Shown in pieces: positions 23,405-29,956 of a DNA stretch of 42,830 bases. Positions within the stretch are counted from its first letter, which is position 1. The number at the start of each line of letters is the position of its first letter. The DNA lies in assembly GCA_004793585.1 (NCBI GenBank), contig SRZB01000029.1, positions 1-42,830 on the forward strand, in the 5' to 3' direction. The translations under genes and the position numbers were made by a program. Under the pieces are notes generated by a model that ran no database searches, was not told the origin of the DNA, and saw only the letters and a program-made list of their open reading frames with translations. This DNA comes from Hominisplanchenecus murintestinalis. Its GTDB lineage: Bacteria > Bacillota > Clostridia > Lachnospirales > Lachnospiraceae.

Positions 23405-23695
23405 CTAATTTTTGAAATGTTTATCCCATTCCCTGGTGTCTGCATCAGGGAAAAGGCTGTCAAGCTCTTTCTGCTCGAACAAGTTGCTGGCATTTTCTTT
23501 TGCCAGGTTTCGCATGTCGGCTTTCAGGCATACAAGCTTGCTATATACCGTCAATGACTTCTTAGTATCTGAATGGAACCTGCCAAGGCTGTTCGCCAGC
23601 ATAGTATACAAGTTAAGCGCTGCATTGCAGCTTGTATTCAGCCCTGCGCCCATTTTTACCCAGTCATCATGGGAAACCATGCTAATTTTTTGCAT
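23405..23695 (-). CDS. Hypothetical protein preceding the helicase
   Basis: 96 residues from ATG 23695, with AAAGGAGATTCCAAT upstream on the minus strand. It is helical, with DWVKMGAGLNTSCNAALNLY near the N-terminus and a charged C-terminal helix. The spacing to the helicase is 16 bases, so they form one operon. No family is recognised. The position suggests a replication accessory protein, but there is no motif evidence. Confidence 0.6.
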   Translation of the reverse strand: MQKISMVSHDDWVKMGAGLNTSCNAALNLYTMLANSLGRFHSDTKKSLTVYSKLVCLKADMRNLAKENASNLFEQKELDSLFPDADTREWDKHFKN

Positions 23696-23736
23696 ATTGG
23701 AATCTCCTTTCTATGGAAATAAGTTTAAAAATCAAA

Positions 23737-23782
23737 CAAAAAAAGCGATAGGCACACCTATACAAGTAATCATAACTTGTAT
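23737..23782 (-). promoter_or_regulatory. Possible attenuator in the helicase operon leader
   Basis: On the minus strand ATACAAGT and ACTTGTAT form a hairpin. A second short hairpin, ATAGG-TGTG-CCTAT, overlaps its 3' arm and is followed by CGC and seven T residues. The two cannot form together, the layout of a transcription attenuator. The terminator stem is only 5 bp, so this is tentative. Confidence 0.35.
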
Positions 23783-24013
23783 AAATGCGCTCAACGCTAT
23801 GTATGCGTATCTACTCTATTCGACATTGGCAGATGGGTAGCTGTATCTGGAGCATGAAACTTTTCCACCGTGTTTTCCCACCACACGATTTCCACCGGGG
23901 ATAAATTTACTGGGGTCACACCATCTTGTCATCCAAACCCGTACCAGACTTGCAGTCTTGTGAGACTTTTCATATTTTCTTCTAAAAATGAAACTACTAT
24001 GTGCTACAAATGG

Positions 24014-24042
24014 ATTATAAATGATTTCCTTATATTTGTCAA
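24014..24042 (-). promoter_or_regulatory. Consensus promoter of the helicase operon
   Basis: On the minus strand TTGACA, 17 bases, TATAAT: a perfect match. Transcription would start near 24007 and give a leader of about 310 bases before the first gene. It faces the promoter at 24084. Confidence 0.8.
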
Positions 24043-24083
24043 TGATTTTCTATTATAAATCAATAAAAAGATTTATAGAATTT

Positions 24084-24112
24084 TTGACAATGACAGAATT
24101 TTGTAGTATAAT
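24084..24112 (+). promoter_or_regulatory. Consensus promoter of the XRE gene
   Basis: TTGACA, 17 bases, TATAAT: a perfect match, 41 bases before the XRE start. Between this and the opposite promoter lie TTCTATTATAAATC and GATTTATAGAA, an imperfect inverted repeat centred near 24066 that is a likely operator for both. Confidence 0.85.
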
Positions 24113-24152
24113 ACTTATATAAGAAACATCTAGGAAAGGAGCCGGCCATACA

Positions 24153-24383
24153 ATGAAAGAAAAGAATCAAATGTATATAATGATTGAGCATGCCTGTGTT
24201 GATGCTGGTATCACAAAAGCAGAACTTGCCAGACGGCTCGGAATGACGCCACAAGCGTTTTACCAGAGGCTGACCACAGGGAAATTCACATATAATGAGC
24301 TTACGGCTATTGCAAATGCGCTTGGGGGCACCCTGTACATCAATATTGGATTTGCACCAGCACCAGCGATAGAAAATCAGTAA
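24153..24383 (+). CDS. XRE-family helix-turn-helix regulator
   Basis: 76 residues. ACVDAGITKAELARRLGMTP and AFYQRLTTGKFTYNELTAIA are the recognition part of an XRE/Cro fold, and ANALGGTLYINIGFAP ends the domain. It has no second domain. The ribosome site AAAGGAG precedes ATG 24153. The gene is divergent from the helicase operon with two consensus promoters between, the arrangement of a replication-control repressor. This is followed by a strong terminator at 24500. Confidence 0.85.
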   Translation: MKEKNQMYIMIEHACVDAGITKAELARRLGMTPQAFYQRLTTGKFTYNELTAIANALGGTLYINIGFAPAPAIENQ

Positions 24384-24422
24384 AAATGATTGTTGCAGGT
24401 ATGCTTTTGCTGTTTACAGGCC

Positions 24423-24480
24423 GGGGCAGCGGCGGCTGTATGAGCATTTCCTTTTACGGAACGCTCACCGCCGCGACCCC
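24423..24480. other. Large imperfect GC-rich hairpin
   Basis: GGGG, GCGGCGG and GAGC on the left pair with GCTC, CCGCCGC and CCCC on the right, with small internal loops, over 58 bases. It lies between the XRE gene and its terminator and is much more GC-rich than its surroundings. It could be a structured RNA, a single-strand origin or a repeat. Confidence 0.4.
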
Positions 24481-24499
24481 GCTCCGCTTCCGGGCATAG

Positions 24500-24522
24500 C
24501 CCCCCTAGAAGGGGGGATTTTT
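24500..24522 (+). terminator. Intrinsic terminator after the XRE gene
   Basis: CCCCCC, TAGAA and GGGGGG followed by ATTTTT. Its tail touches the stop region of the convergent minus-strand gene. Confidence 0.85.
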
Positions 24523-24997
24523 AATCTTCGATAACAAAATCCTTGATAGTAAATAGGTCATCCGTGACCTCATGCTCTTTATCAAAGTCAACCAAAGAAA
24601 CTACATCGAAAATGCCACAATAGTAGCAGATAAGAGCAGCCAACAGTTTGTCGCATGGCACCTTATAGTATTCTGCATTTGCAATATCGTCTTCTTCCTC
24701 GTCAACCAGATTTTCACTTACGCTGAGCGGGAGGGCGTTGTGCTGCTTATCAAAGAAAATGGTTCTCAAATTACAGGTACTTCCGTTGAGAGAGCCGATA
24801 TAACACTCAAGGCTTATGTACTCATCGCAGCCATCGCCATAGACATTGTAATACTCAGTTGGATTATCATCATTTTTAATGCTGATTGGCGGCAGTGTCG
24901 TATCAATGACTTTCATATCAGCATCCAAATTGATGTATGCCGTATATGACTGGCCGTTTGCTTCAAAATGATGAATTCTTTTGATTCTGTTGAACAT
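24521..24997 (-). CDS. Hypothetical acidic protein (158 aa)
   Basis: ATG 24997 (MFNRIKRIHHFEANGQSYTA) has AAAGGAGG upstream on the minus strand, so it is preferred to an upstream ATG at 25057, although the latter also has an AAAGGAGG site and could encode a 20-residue leader. The protein is acidic with beta-rich middle segments and a Cys pair (LICYYCGIFD). The family is not recognised. Upstream of it, 25105-25335 holds the repeat block that also brackets the ART-like gene, so it probably shares that leader. Confidence 0.6.
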   Translation of the reverse strand: MFNRIKRIHHFEANGQSYTAYINLDADMKVIDTTLPPISIKNDDNPTEYYNVYGDGCDEYISLECYIGSLNGSTCNLRTIFFDKQHNALPLSVSENLVDEEEDDIANAEYYKVPCDKLLAALICYYCGIFDVVSLVDFDKEHEVTDDLFTIKDFVIED

Positions 24998-25104
24998 TTT
25001 AAGTTCCTCCTTTGATTGGAATTTTAAATTATTATTGCTATAAATTTTCTTTGACATTTGAATGTCCTCCTTTTATAAAAATATTTTTGTTTCAATTTTT
25101 CACT

Positions 25105-25335
25105 CGGAGCCGTTGGCTCATTAAACTTTTTGTTATAGTTCTGTTAGATTCCATCACCACAACATCCAGCATCCGAGTTCCAAATTTCAGCCCGGAGCCG
25201 TTGGCTCGTTTGGCTTTTTGTTGTAGATATCCTGTTAGCCCAGCCTTTAGTATCCGAGTTTCAATCTTTCCCTCGGAACCTTTGGTTCTTTTGATTTTTT
25301 GTTGTAGATATCCACACCAACAGCCCACTGCAGCC
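25105..25335. repeat. Repeat block 1: about 81-base units, right of the 24521 gene
   Basis: Three units start at 25105, 25193 and 25274, each opening with CGGAGCCGTTGGCTC (or CGGAACCTTTGGTTC), a short hairpin, then TTTTTGTTGTAGATATCC. The last two units (81 bases apart) form a dimer of about 145 bases that is repeated at 26299 on the other side of the ART-like gene. On the minus strand the dimer can be read as a 27-codon peptide repeat (GYLQQKIKRTKGSEGKIETR...), but the frame is broken in the second copy, so the repeat is more likely at the nucleic acid level. Confidence 0.75.
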
Positions 25336-25458
25336 CCGGCTTCCGCTCTAAGGGGCTGTTTTGTGGAGCGGAAAGAACGTGGGCTGTCAGTAACGACATG
25401 TGCAGGGAAACAGGGCTAAAGAAGCCAAAGGGGGAGGATGTGGCAATCCCCCTTTGGC

Positions 25459-26169
25459 CTACATCTTATGTAGGCTTGCTATCTTCTTAGGCTCAATCAG
25501 GATTTCCTGTTCTTCCCGTCCGTTGAGGTATGCAAGGACGTCTTTCTTTTTGGCAGTTCCGGTCAGTACATAGCCGTCCTGCTGGAATCGGTTTGCAAAC
25601 CATTCCGCTTTTTCCAAGCTCAATGTATAGGAAATCCCTTTTTTGTTAGTCTTGGAACCGATTCCACGGTATACCGTAAATTCGTCCGGCAGCGAATTGT
25701 AATAAGCAAGCTCTTCCGCATCCATCAGGGACTGCTTGCTGGCCTTTTTGAACCATTTGATTAGGGTAGGTAACGAAACCGCGCTATTGTTCGGGTTTTC
25801 ACTGTCTACCCATAGGTACGCCAGCAACTCGCCCATTTCATCCGGGGACAGCCCCCTCTGAATGAGTTCCAAAAACTGCAAGCGGTAAGGCCTGTTTATA
25901 AGCAGAAAGATAGCATCTATGTTTTCCGCTTCTTCGATAAAGCCTTTATACCGCTGGATTGCTTTCTGCATGTTGGCATCACTGCTCATAATGCTGTAAA
26001 ACGGCTGCTCCTTATCTTCCGGAGCGTTTATTATGCCACAGTCCGGTAAAATCGGATGGTTAATCAGCTTTGCTGTTTTCCCATTACTCAAAGATAGCTT
26101 TCTAACCTTTACCGGAACCTCCAGCAAAACAATAGCTACGTTTTTTACTATTCGTAAATTTTCTGCCAT
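25459..26169 (-). CDS. Putative ADP-ribosyltransferase-like protein
   Basis: 236 residues from ATG 26169, with AAAGGAGG 10 bases upstream on the minus strand; the upstream ATG at 26226 is possible but less likely. The C-terminal 80 residues show the order of an R-S-E class ART fold: VYRG with Arg at 168, then ISYTLSLEKAEWFA at 179-192 (the STS-like strand), then REEQEILI with an E-x-E pair at 220-222. In the family Arg and the ExE Glu contact NAD and catalyse transfer. The N-terminal 160 residues are unfamiliar. There is no signal peptide, so it would act inside the cell, perhaps as an anti-host, anti-phage or toxin effector. No antitoxin is adjacent. The gene is bracketed by direct repeats. 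Confidence 0.55.
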   Translation of the reverse strand: MAENLRIVKNVAIVLLEVPVKVRKLSLSNGKTAKLINHPILPDCGIINAPEDKEQPFYSIMSSDANMQKAIQRYKGFIEEAENIDAIFLLINRPYRLQFLELIQRGLSPDEMGELLAYLWVDSENPNNSAVSLPTLIKWFKKASKQSLMDAEELAYYNSLPDEFTVYRGIGSKTNKKGISYTLSLEKAEWFANRFQQDGYVLTGTAKKKDVLAYLNGREEQEILIEPKKIASLHKM

Positions 26170-26298
26170 GGCGTTTATGCCTCCTTTTTCGTTAGTCGTA
26201 TTTGTTTTGATAATGTAATTGTTCATTTAAATTACTCCTGTTCTCCCCGTCATGCCGCTAGGACAGCAAATTTAATATTTAATTTACAATTTTTATCC

Positions 26299-26448
26299 CG
26301 GAGCCTTTGGCTCGTTTGACTTTTTGTTGTAGATATCCTGTTAGCACAGCCTTTAGCATCCGAGTTTCATTCTTTCACCCGGAACTTTTGTTCTTTTGAT
26401 TTTCTGTTGTAGATATCCACACCAACAGCCACAGCACGCTGCAGCTCA
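26299..26448. repeat. Repeat block 2: second copy of the dimer
   Basis: Units start at 26299 and 26380, 81 bases apart, with the same order as 25193 and 25274: hairpin opening, TTTTTGTTGTAGATATCC, TGTTAGC-CAGCCTTTAG, ATCCGAGTTTC, second hairpin, TGTTGTAGATATCC and ACACCAACAGCC. The two dimers lie 1,106 bases apart in the same orientation, on either side of the ART-like gene. Confidence 0.75.
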
Positions 26449-26462
26449 ATTTTCCACTTCCA

Positions 26463-27020
26463 GACATTTTGTTGTGTCTTTCAGTTCCAAATCTTCACCC
26501 GCAATTTTGCTTTAGTTTGTTTCTGTTGTTATTTTTGTTGTCAGCAAAATCTCCTTTCAGGAGGTTGCCCGGAGTTTTACCGGGTTCAGCGGCAGCGTGC
26601 GTACAGCGATTCTACAAGAGCCAGCCAACACATACTCCCGGAATCTGAATTCCCGTCAGCTTTAAAAGCTTTTGGTCAATTCATCTCCCGATTATTAAAC
26701 TGTTAGTTCGTATTTTGTTGTCTATATTTTGTTGTACTGTACTGTCTCTTGTAGAAATGGCGTATGCCATAGCGATGCTCACGCTCGTACAGAGCGTTCC
26801 TGCATTTGGATGCAGAAATATTGATTATATTTAGAATACAAGAGCCACAGAATAACTCCCGGAATCTGAATTCCCGTCAGCTATAAAAGCTTTTGGTCAT
26901 TTCAGCTCCCGCTGTTTTTTTAATTATTCTGTTGTAATTTTTGTTGTGGTACTTATTCTGTTTGACTTTTTTGTTGTCGTATTTATTCTGTTGTACTTTC
27001 TGTTGTGGCTCTTGTTGCGG
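26463..27020. repeat. Non-coding stretch rich in TTTTGTTGT / TTCTGTTGT
   Basis: At least ten T(T/C)TGTTGT motifs occur at irregular spacing between 26463 and 27010, and the same motif is in the flanking repeat blocks. Read on the minus strand they are ACAACAAAA/ACAACAGAA, which could be a long untranslated leader of the ART-like gene. No convincing gene lies in 26230-27420. The rest holds the 57-base duplication (26634) and, from 27060, AT-rich DNA leading into the RepL promoter. Confidence 0.6.
26634..26911. repeat. Two 57-base direct repeats, 221 bases apart
   Basis: Copies at 26634-26690 and 26855-26911 begin ACTCCCGGAATCTGAATTCC, continue CGTCAGCT-TAAAAGCTTTT and end GGTCA-TTCA-CTCCCG. 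Both are preceded by ACAAGAGCCA (26614 and 26838). They contain AAAAGCTTTT and GGAATCTGAATTCC palindromic parts. A tandem duplication or paired binding sites are possible. Confidence 0.7.
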
Positions 27021-27282
27021 AGCAATGCACCCGCATATTTAAAATCAATGCGAAGCAACGCACCCGCGTCTTTAATTTTTTAATCACCTTATATACTATA
27101 TATAATATATTTACATTAATACTCCCGTATATTAAAGATATTAAGAAAAAAGAGACCTGAAAAATTTAAAGAGCAATAAAACATCAAAAAAATCCAGTAT
27201 TTATGCGGCTTTTCACGATTTTTTTGTCCTAAATTTTCAGTTAATCTAATTTGATATAAAAGTAAATTTTATTCAACATATT

Positions 27283-27366
27283 GTTAATTCAGATTAACAT
27301 ATCAAAAAAATATATCATATTAGAAAATGGTAATTTAATTTAACATTTCAGTTAATTGACATTAAC
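27283..27366. promoter_or_regulatory. Twin palindromic operators upstream of the RepL-like gene
   Basis: GTTAAT-TCAG-ATTAAC at 27283-27298 and GTTAAT-TGAC-ATTAAC at 27351-27366 are perfect palindromes with a 4-base centre, 68 bases apart. The second covers the -35 box of the promoter. Half-site variants (CAGTTAATCTAATTTG at about 27237 and TAATTTAATTTAAC at 27331) lie nearby. This is a typical layout for autoregulation. Confidence 0.65.
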
Positions 27367-27384
27367 ATACGGATGGGATATACT
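27356..27384 (+). promoter_or_regulatory. Promoter of the RepL-like gene
   Basis: TTGACA at 27356-27361, 17 bases, TATACT at 27379-27384. The -35 lies inside the palindrome at 27351, so a protein bound there would block polymerase. Confidence 0.8.
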
Positions 27385-27420
27385 ATCTAAAACATCTGCT
27401 TCATAAAAGGAGAAGGAACT

Positions 27421-27975
27421 ATGGATAACAACCAGACTATGGAATCGGAACAGTTAGCAGAATTATTCTACACTACAAAACATTTCTGGAAATGCTACAT
27501 GAAAGACTTCCTTAAAGTGATGAAATCACTCAGCTACAAACAGTTCGAAGTTTTCATCTATATTATTGAAAATGTCAAGCCAAGCACCAACCTCTTCATC
27601 GCAACACCCCACAAGATTGAGAAAAATACCAAGTGCTGCAGGCAGACGGTAGCAAAAACCATGAAAATCCTACAGGAGCAGGATTTTATCCGCAAAATAC
27701 AAACCGGCGTCTGGATAATAAACCCGGACATCCTGATAAAAGGCAATGGCGGCAAACAAGAGAGGCTGCGTGAAGACTACCAGAAAGCCGGGCTTATAGA
27801 AAAGGATGAGAAGAAAGACGGCAAAGATGACTCCGGCAAACAGGAGAAGCATAAGGAAGTTTGTGAGGATTCATGCGAGAAAAATTCCCCGGTCCCAGAA
27901 GATTGGGATTATGATTTTGAATTAGATTTAGATTCAGATTCAATTTTTGGTGAAAAATCGACTGCCGGGACATAA
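27421..27975 (+). CDS. RepL-like replication initiator (winged helix)
   Basis: 184 residues. The core QFEVFIYIIENVKPSTNLFI, ATPHKIEKNTKCCRQTVAKT, MKILQEQDFIRKIQTGVWII and NPDILIKG fits the winged-helix RepL family of small Firmicute plasmids, which starts rolling-circle-like or other plasmid replication. The C-terminal 65 residues are Lys/Glu then Asp-rich (FELDLDSDSIF), an unusual acidic tail. The ribosome site AAAAGGAGAAGGAACT precedes ATG 27421. It has a consensus promoter and twin palindromes upstream, so it is probably autoregulated. Another initiator (RepA) lies at 33296. Confidence 0.7.
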   Translation: MDNNQTMESEQLAELFYTTKHFWKCYMKDFLKVMKSLSYKQFEVFIYIIENVKPSTNLFIATPHKIEKNTKCCRQTVAKTMKILQEQDFIRKIQTGVWIINPDILIKGNGGKQERLREDYQKAGLIEKDEKKDGKDDSGKQEKHKEVCEDSCEKNSPVPEDWDYDFELDLDSDSIFGEKSTAGT

Positions 27976-28163
27976 ATGATATGGATGATAGTCGCTGGGA
28001 AATGTCAACATAATACATACAGAACGCCTCGAATGGCAAAAATTTTTAGAAAGCAGAAAATACCAGGACTTCGTTTTGTATAAACACCTCCTGCTCCCCT
28101 TATCCAAGGGGATAATTGCTTACAGCAGGCAGATTACATAAAGCCGCCACCCCTGACTGCACA

Positions 28164-28259
28164 CAAAAGAAATGCCTGTTTCCATATGCCGACGGCGAAG
28201 GACTGGGGGACAATCAGCTGGAATCCCGTCGAAAGATGGGCAGCATAGCATTTCTTTTG
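28164..28259. other. Long-range inverted repeat, 12-bp arms
   Basis: CAAAAGAAATGC at 28164-28175 is the exact inverse of GCATTTCTTTTG at 28248-28259, with 72 bases between. Inner sequences can also pair (GACGG with CCGTC; GGGG with CCC). A structured RNA or protein site is possible. The surrounding 27976-28514 holds no supported gene. Confidence 0.5.
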
Positions 28260-28411
28260 CGCACCGTCAAGGGCAAGCCCTGCGGGTGGCTGGGTTACAG
28301 CCTCCGGCTTCTGCTCCCTAAAGGACAATCAGACGGATTCCAGGAGTGTGTCGGCTGTGAATAAACGTCATCTTTTCCGCCCAATGCGAGTGTAAAAAAG
28401 CAGCGGGTGCT

Positions 28412-28449
28412 TTATTGTCAGTCTGGAAAAAGGACAGTACAGACAATAA
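28412..28449. promoter_or_regulatory. Inverted repeat upstream of the 28515 gene
   Basis: TTATTGTC at 28412-28419 and GACAATAA at 28442-28449 are perfect inverse arms, with inner CTG/CAG. It lies about 65 bases before the next gene and may be an operator. Confidence 0.4.
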
Positions 28450-28514
28450 TTGAAAGGAACTTTTTGTAACCAGTTATGATTAAACCTAACAGTGGGGAGG
28501 ATGGTGTAAAAGAT

Positions 28515-28808
28515 ATGCAGCAATCAACTTTTGAATATGGCGGGAAGCATTTTGCCCCGGTAAGGAAATTTGAAAAAAAGGACGGGGATTTTTACCAGAT
28601 TACACGCAGGCTCCGCAGAGATTTGGGGTTTGGGTTTTTCCGGGCAGACTGCTATGGGAAAGACGGGCAGAAAGCGGATTACAGCCATACGGGGTTTTAT
28701 GCGGCATCCACGGATAAGACATGCGATATTTTCCGGTGTGTGGAAAATGGAAAGCTGTATGTCCCCTGTGAGTATGAACTGCAGGAATATATGGACACGC
28801 CACAATAG
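28515..28808 (+). CDS. Hypothetical protein (97 aa)
   Basis: The start is uncertain: ATG 28515 (MQQSTFEYGGKHFAPVRKFE) has GGGGAGG about 14 bases upstream, and an alternative ATG at 28476 adds 13 residues. The product is a small beta-rich protein with aromatic residues (FGFFRADCYGKDG, YSHTGFYAASTDKTC, VPCEYELQEYMD). I do not recognise the family. It is followed by another small gene after 19 bases, so the two form an operon. Confidence 0.55.
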   Translation: MQQSTFEYGGKHFAPVRKFEKKDGDFYQITRRLRRDLGFGFFRADCYGKDGQKADYSHTGFYAASTDKTCDIFRCVENGKLYVPCEYELQEYMDTPQ

Positions 28809-28827
28809 GACAAGGAAGGATGATAAA

Positions 28828-29229
28828 ATGACAGCGACTTACGAAGAATATCTGAATACGGAGCGGAGCCTTACGTTTAAAGAGATGCAGAATATACACA
28901 GTCAGATGCTTGCAGATATCGGCAGAGATGCTGATGCTGGGGAAATCTATAAGGAACTGACGGCTGCAGCCACGAAATATGCGGCGATATGCGCCAAATG
29001 GCCGATGCTTAACCGGGAAGAAAAGGCAGAGCTTGATTCCCGCCGGACATCCTGCCATGATTCCGTGATTGTGAAATTCAATATGCTTGCGAGGTACTTG
29101 AAAAAGCAGGGGAAGGAGGCAGGATGGCGTGACTGTCTGGGAGACGAGAAAGAAAATCCATATGACAGGAAACGGATAGGAGATTTTGCCTGCTATCTGG
29201 CTTTTGTGAATGGACTGAATGCAAGGTGA
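28828..29229 (+). CDS. Hypothetical helical protein (133 aa)
   Basis: ATG 28828 (MTATYEEYLNTERSLTFKEM) follows AAGGAAGGATGATAAA. The protein is soluble and mostly helical, with RSLTFKEMQNIHSQMLADIG in the first part and CYLAFVNGLNAR at the end. It ends before a strong terminator at 29289. No catalytic or binding motif is visible. It belongs to the small-gene set between RepL and the recombinase. Confidence 0.55.
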   Translation: MTATYEEYLNTERSLTFKEMQNIHSQMLADIGRDADAGEIYKELTAAATKYAAICAKWPMLNREEKAELDSRRTSCHDSVIVKFNMLARYLKKQGKEAGWRDCLGDEKENPYDRKRIGDFACYLAFVNGLNAR

Positions 29230-29288
29230 TAAAATAGAAGACGTTGGCGGCCTTGCCGATGGCCCATACAGCCAACCAATAAAAATCC

Positions 29289-29356
29289 GAAAACAAATAT
29301 CAGAAAGATAAAGAGCTTAAATGCTCCTTCAATTTTGATATTTGTTTTCTTTTTTA
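29289..29356 (+). terminator. Intrinsic terminator
   Basis: GAAAACAAATATCA pairs perfectly with TGATATTTGTTTTC, with an inner stem (GAGC/GCTC) and a long T-run after. It ends the 28515-29229 pair. Confidence 0.85.
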
Positions 29357-29475
29357 TTTATTATTTTCAGAATTTAATTCTGTCCCCTTTCCTGCCATAC
29401 AGATTCCGGCTAAAAGGCTGCAGTTAAAAAGCGGGAGCAATCTTAGGAAAAATCCAAGAAAAGGAGATTGCGATT

Positions 29476-29688
29476 ATGGCAAACACTTTCAATGACAAAA
29501 TGGCGGGAAAGAAGGCTTTCGTGTGTATTATGACTAAAAAAGGAGATGTGCAGCAGAAGCTGGAAATCTGCAATGGCAATACCGTCTGCGCCAGCTGCAG
29601 CAATGTGAAAACGATTCAGGCTATTGCCGAGAAGCTCATGGCTGGTTTTGGCGACGCTGCCTTTCAGCAGCTCCCGGATATTGCATAA
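29476..29688 (+). CDS. Small hypothetical protein with CxxC (70 aa)
   Basis: AAAAGGAG precedes ATG 29476. The protein has VCASCSNVKT (a C-x-x-C pair) and is otherwise unremarkable, ending AAFQQLPDIA. It could bind metal, but one CxxC is not enough to say so. The family is not recognised. It is monocistronic between a terminator and the recombinase promoter. Confidence 0.5.
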   Translation: MANTFNDKMAGKKAFVCIMTKKGDVQQKLEICNGNTVCASCSNVKTIQAIAEKLMAGFGDAAFQQLPDIA

Positions 29689-29873
29689 CGGAGCATACAG
29701 GGTAAGGCAGCCGCAAAGCAACAAAGAAGACAAGCCGACAGACAATAAAGACTGTTGGCTTAATTTTCTGTGCCAAAGCTGTCACGCATTTATTGAGCAT
29801 TGGCTTGTCTCATAGTTTTGTGTACAGCTTGAATGTATGGAAATGTTTTGTGGGGAAAACGCACGCTTAATCG

Positions 29874-29902
29874 TTGATAAATGAGCAAAAATCAGGTACA
29901 AT
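29874..29902 (+). promoter_or_regulatory. Promoter of the recombinase gene
   Basis: TTGATA at 29874-29879, 17 bases, TACAAT at 29897-29902, 54 bases before the recombinase start. Otherwise 29689-29956 holds nothing recognisable. Confidence 0.65.
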
Positions 29903-29956
29903 AAGGTTATTAAATACGACCGATGAATAAATGTTGAAGATGGGTAGGAAAAAACT

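Noticed and set aside
25092-25328. Minus-strand reading of 78 residues with a 27-residue repeat (GYLQQK...)
   Set aside because: The unit is a DNA repeat; its second dimer copy at 26299 has a broken frame and no start signal.
25105-26448. Integron attC sites (hairpin plus GTTAGC)
   Set aside because: The GTTRRRY core is not met, no integrase of that type is present, and the 81-base units are tandem.
26463-27020. CRISPR array
   Set aside because: TTGTTGT motifs are short and irregularly spaced, spacers are not uniform and no cas gene is present.
27421-27975. Ordinary transcription regulator instead of an initiator
   Set aside because: The winged-helix order and the autoregulated promoter fit RepL better, but this cannot be excluded without a search.
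28116-28364. Plus-strand reading of 82 residues
   Set aside because: It crosses the inverted repeat at 28164-28259, lacks a ribosome site and has no recognisable sequence.
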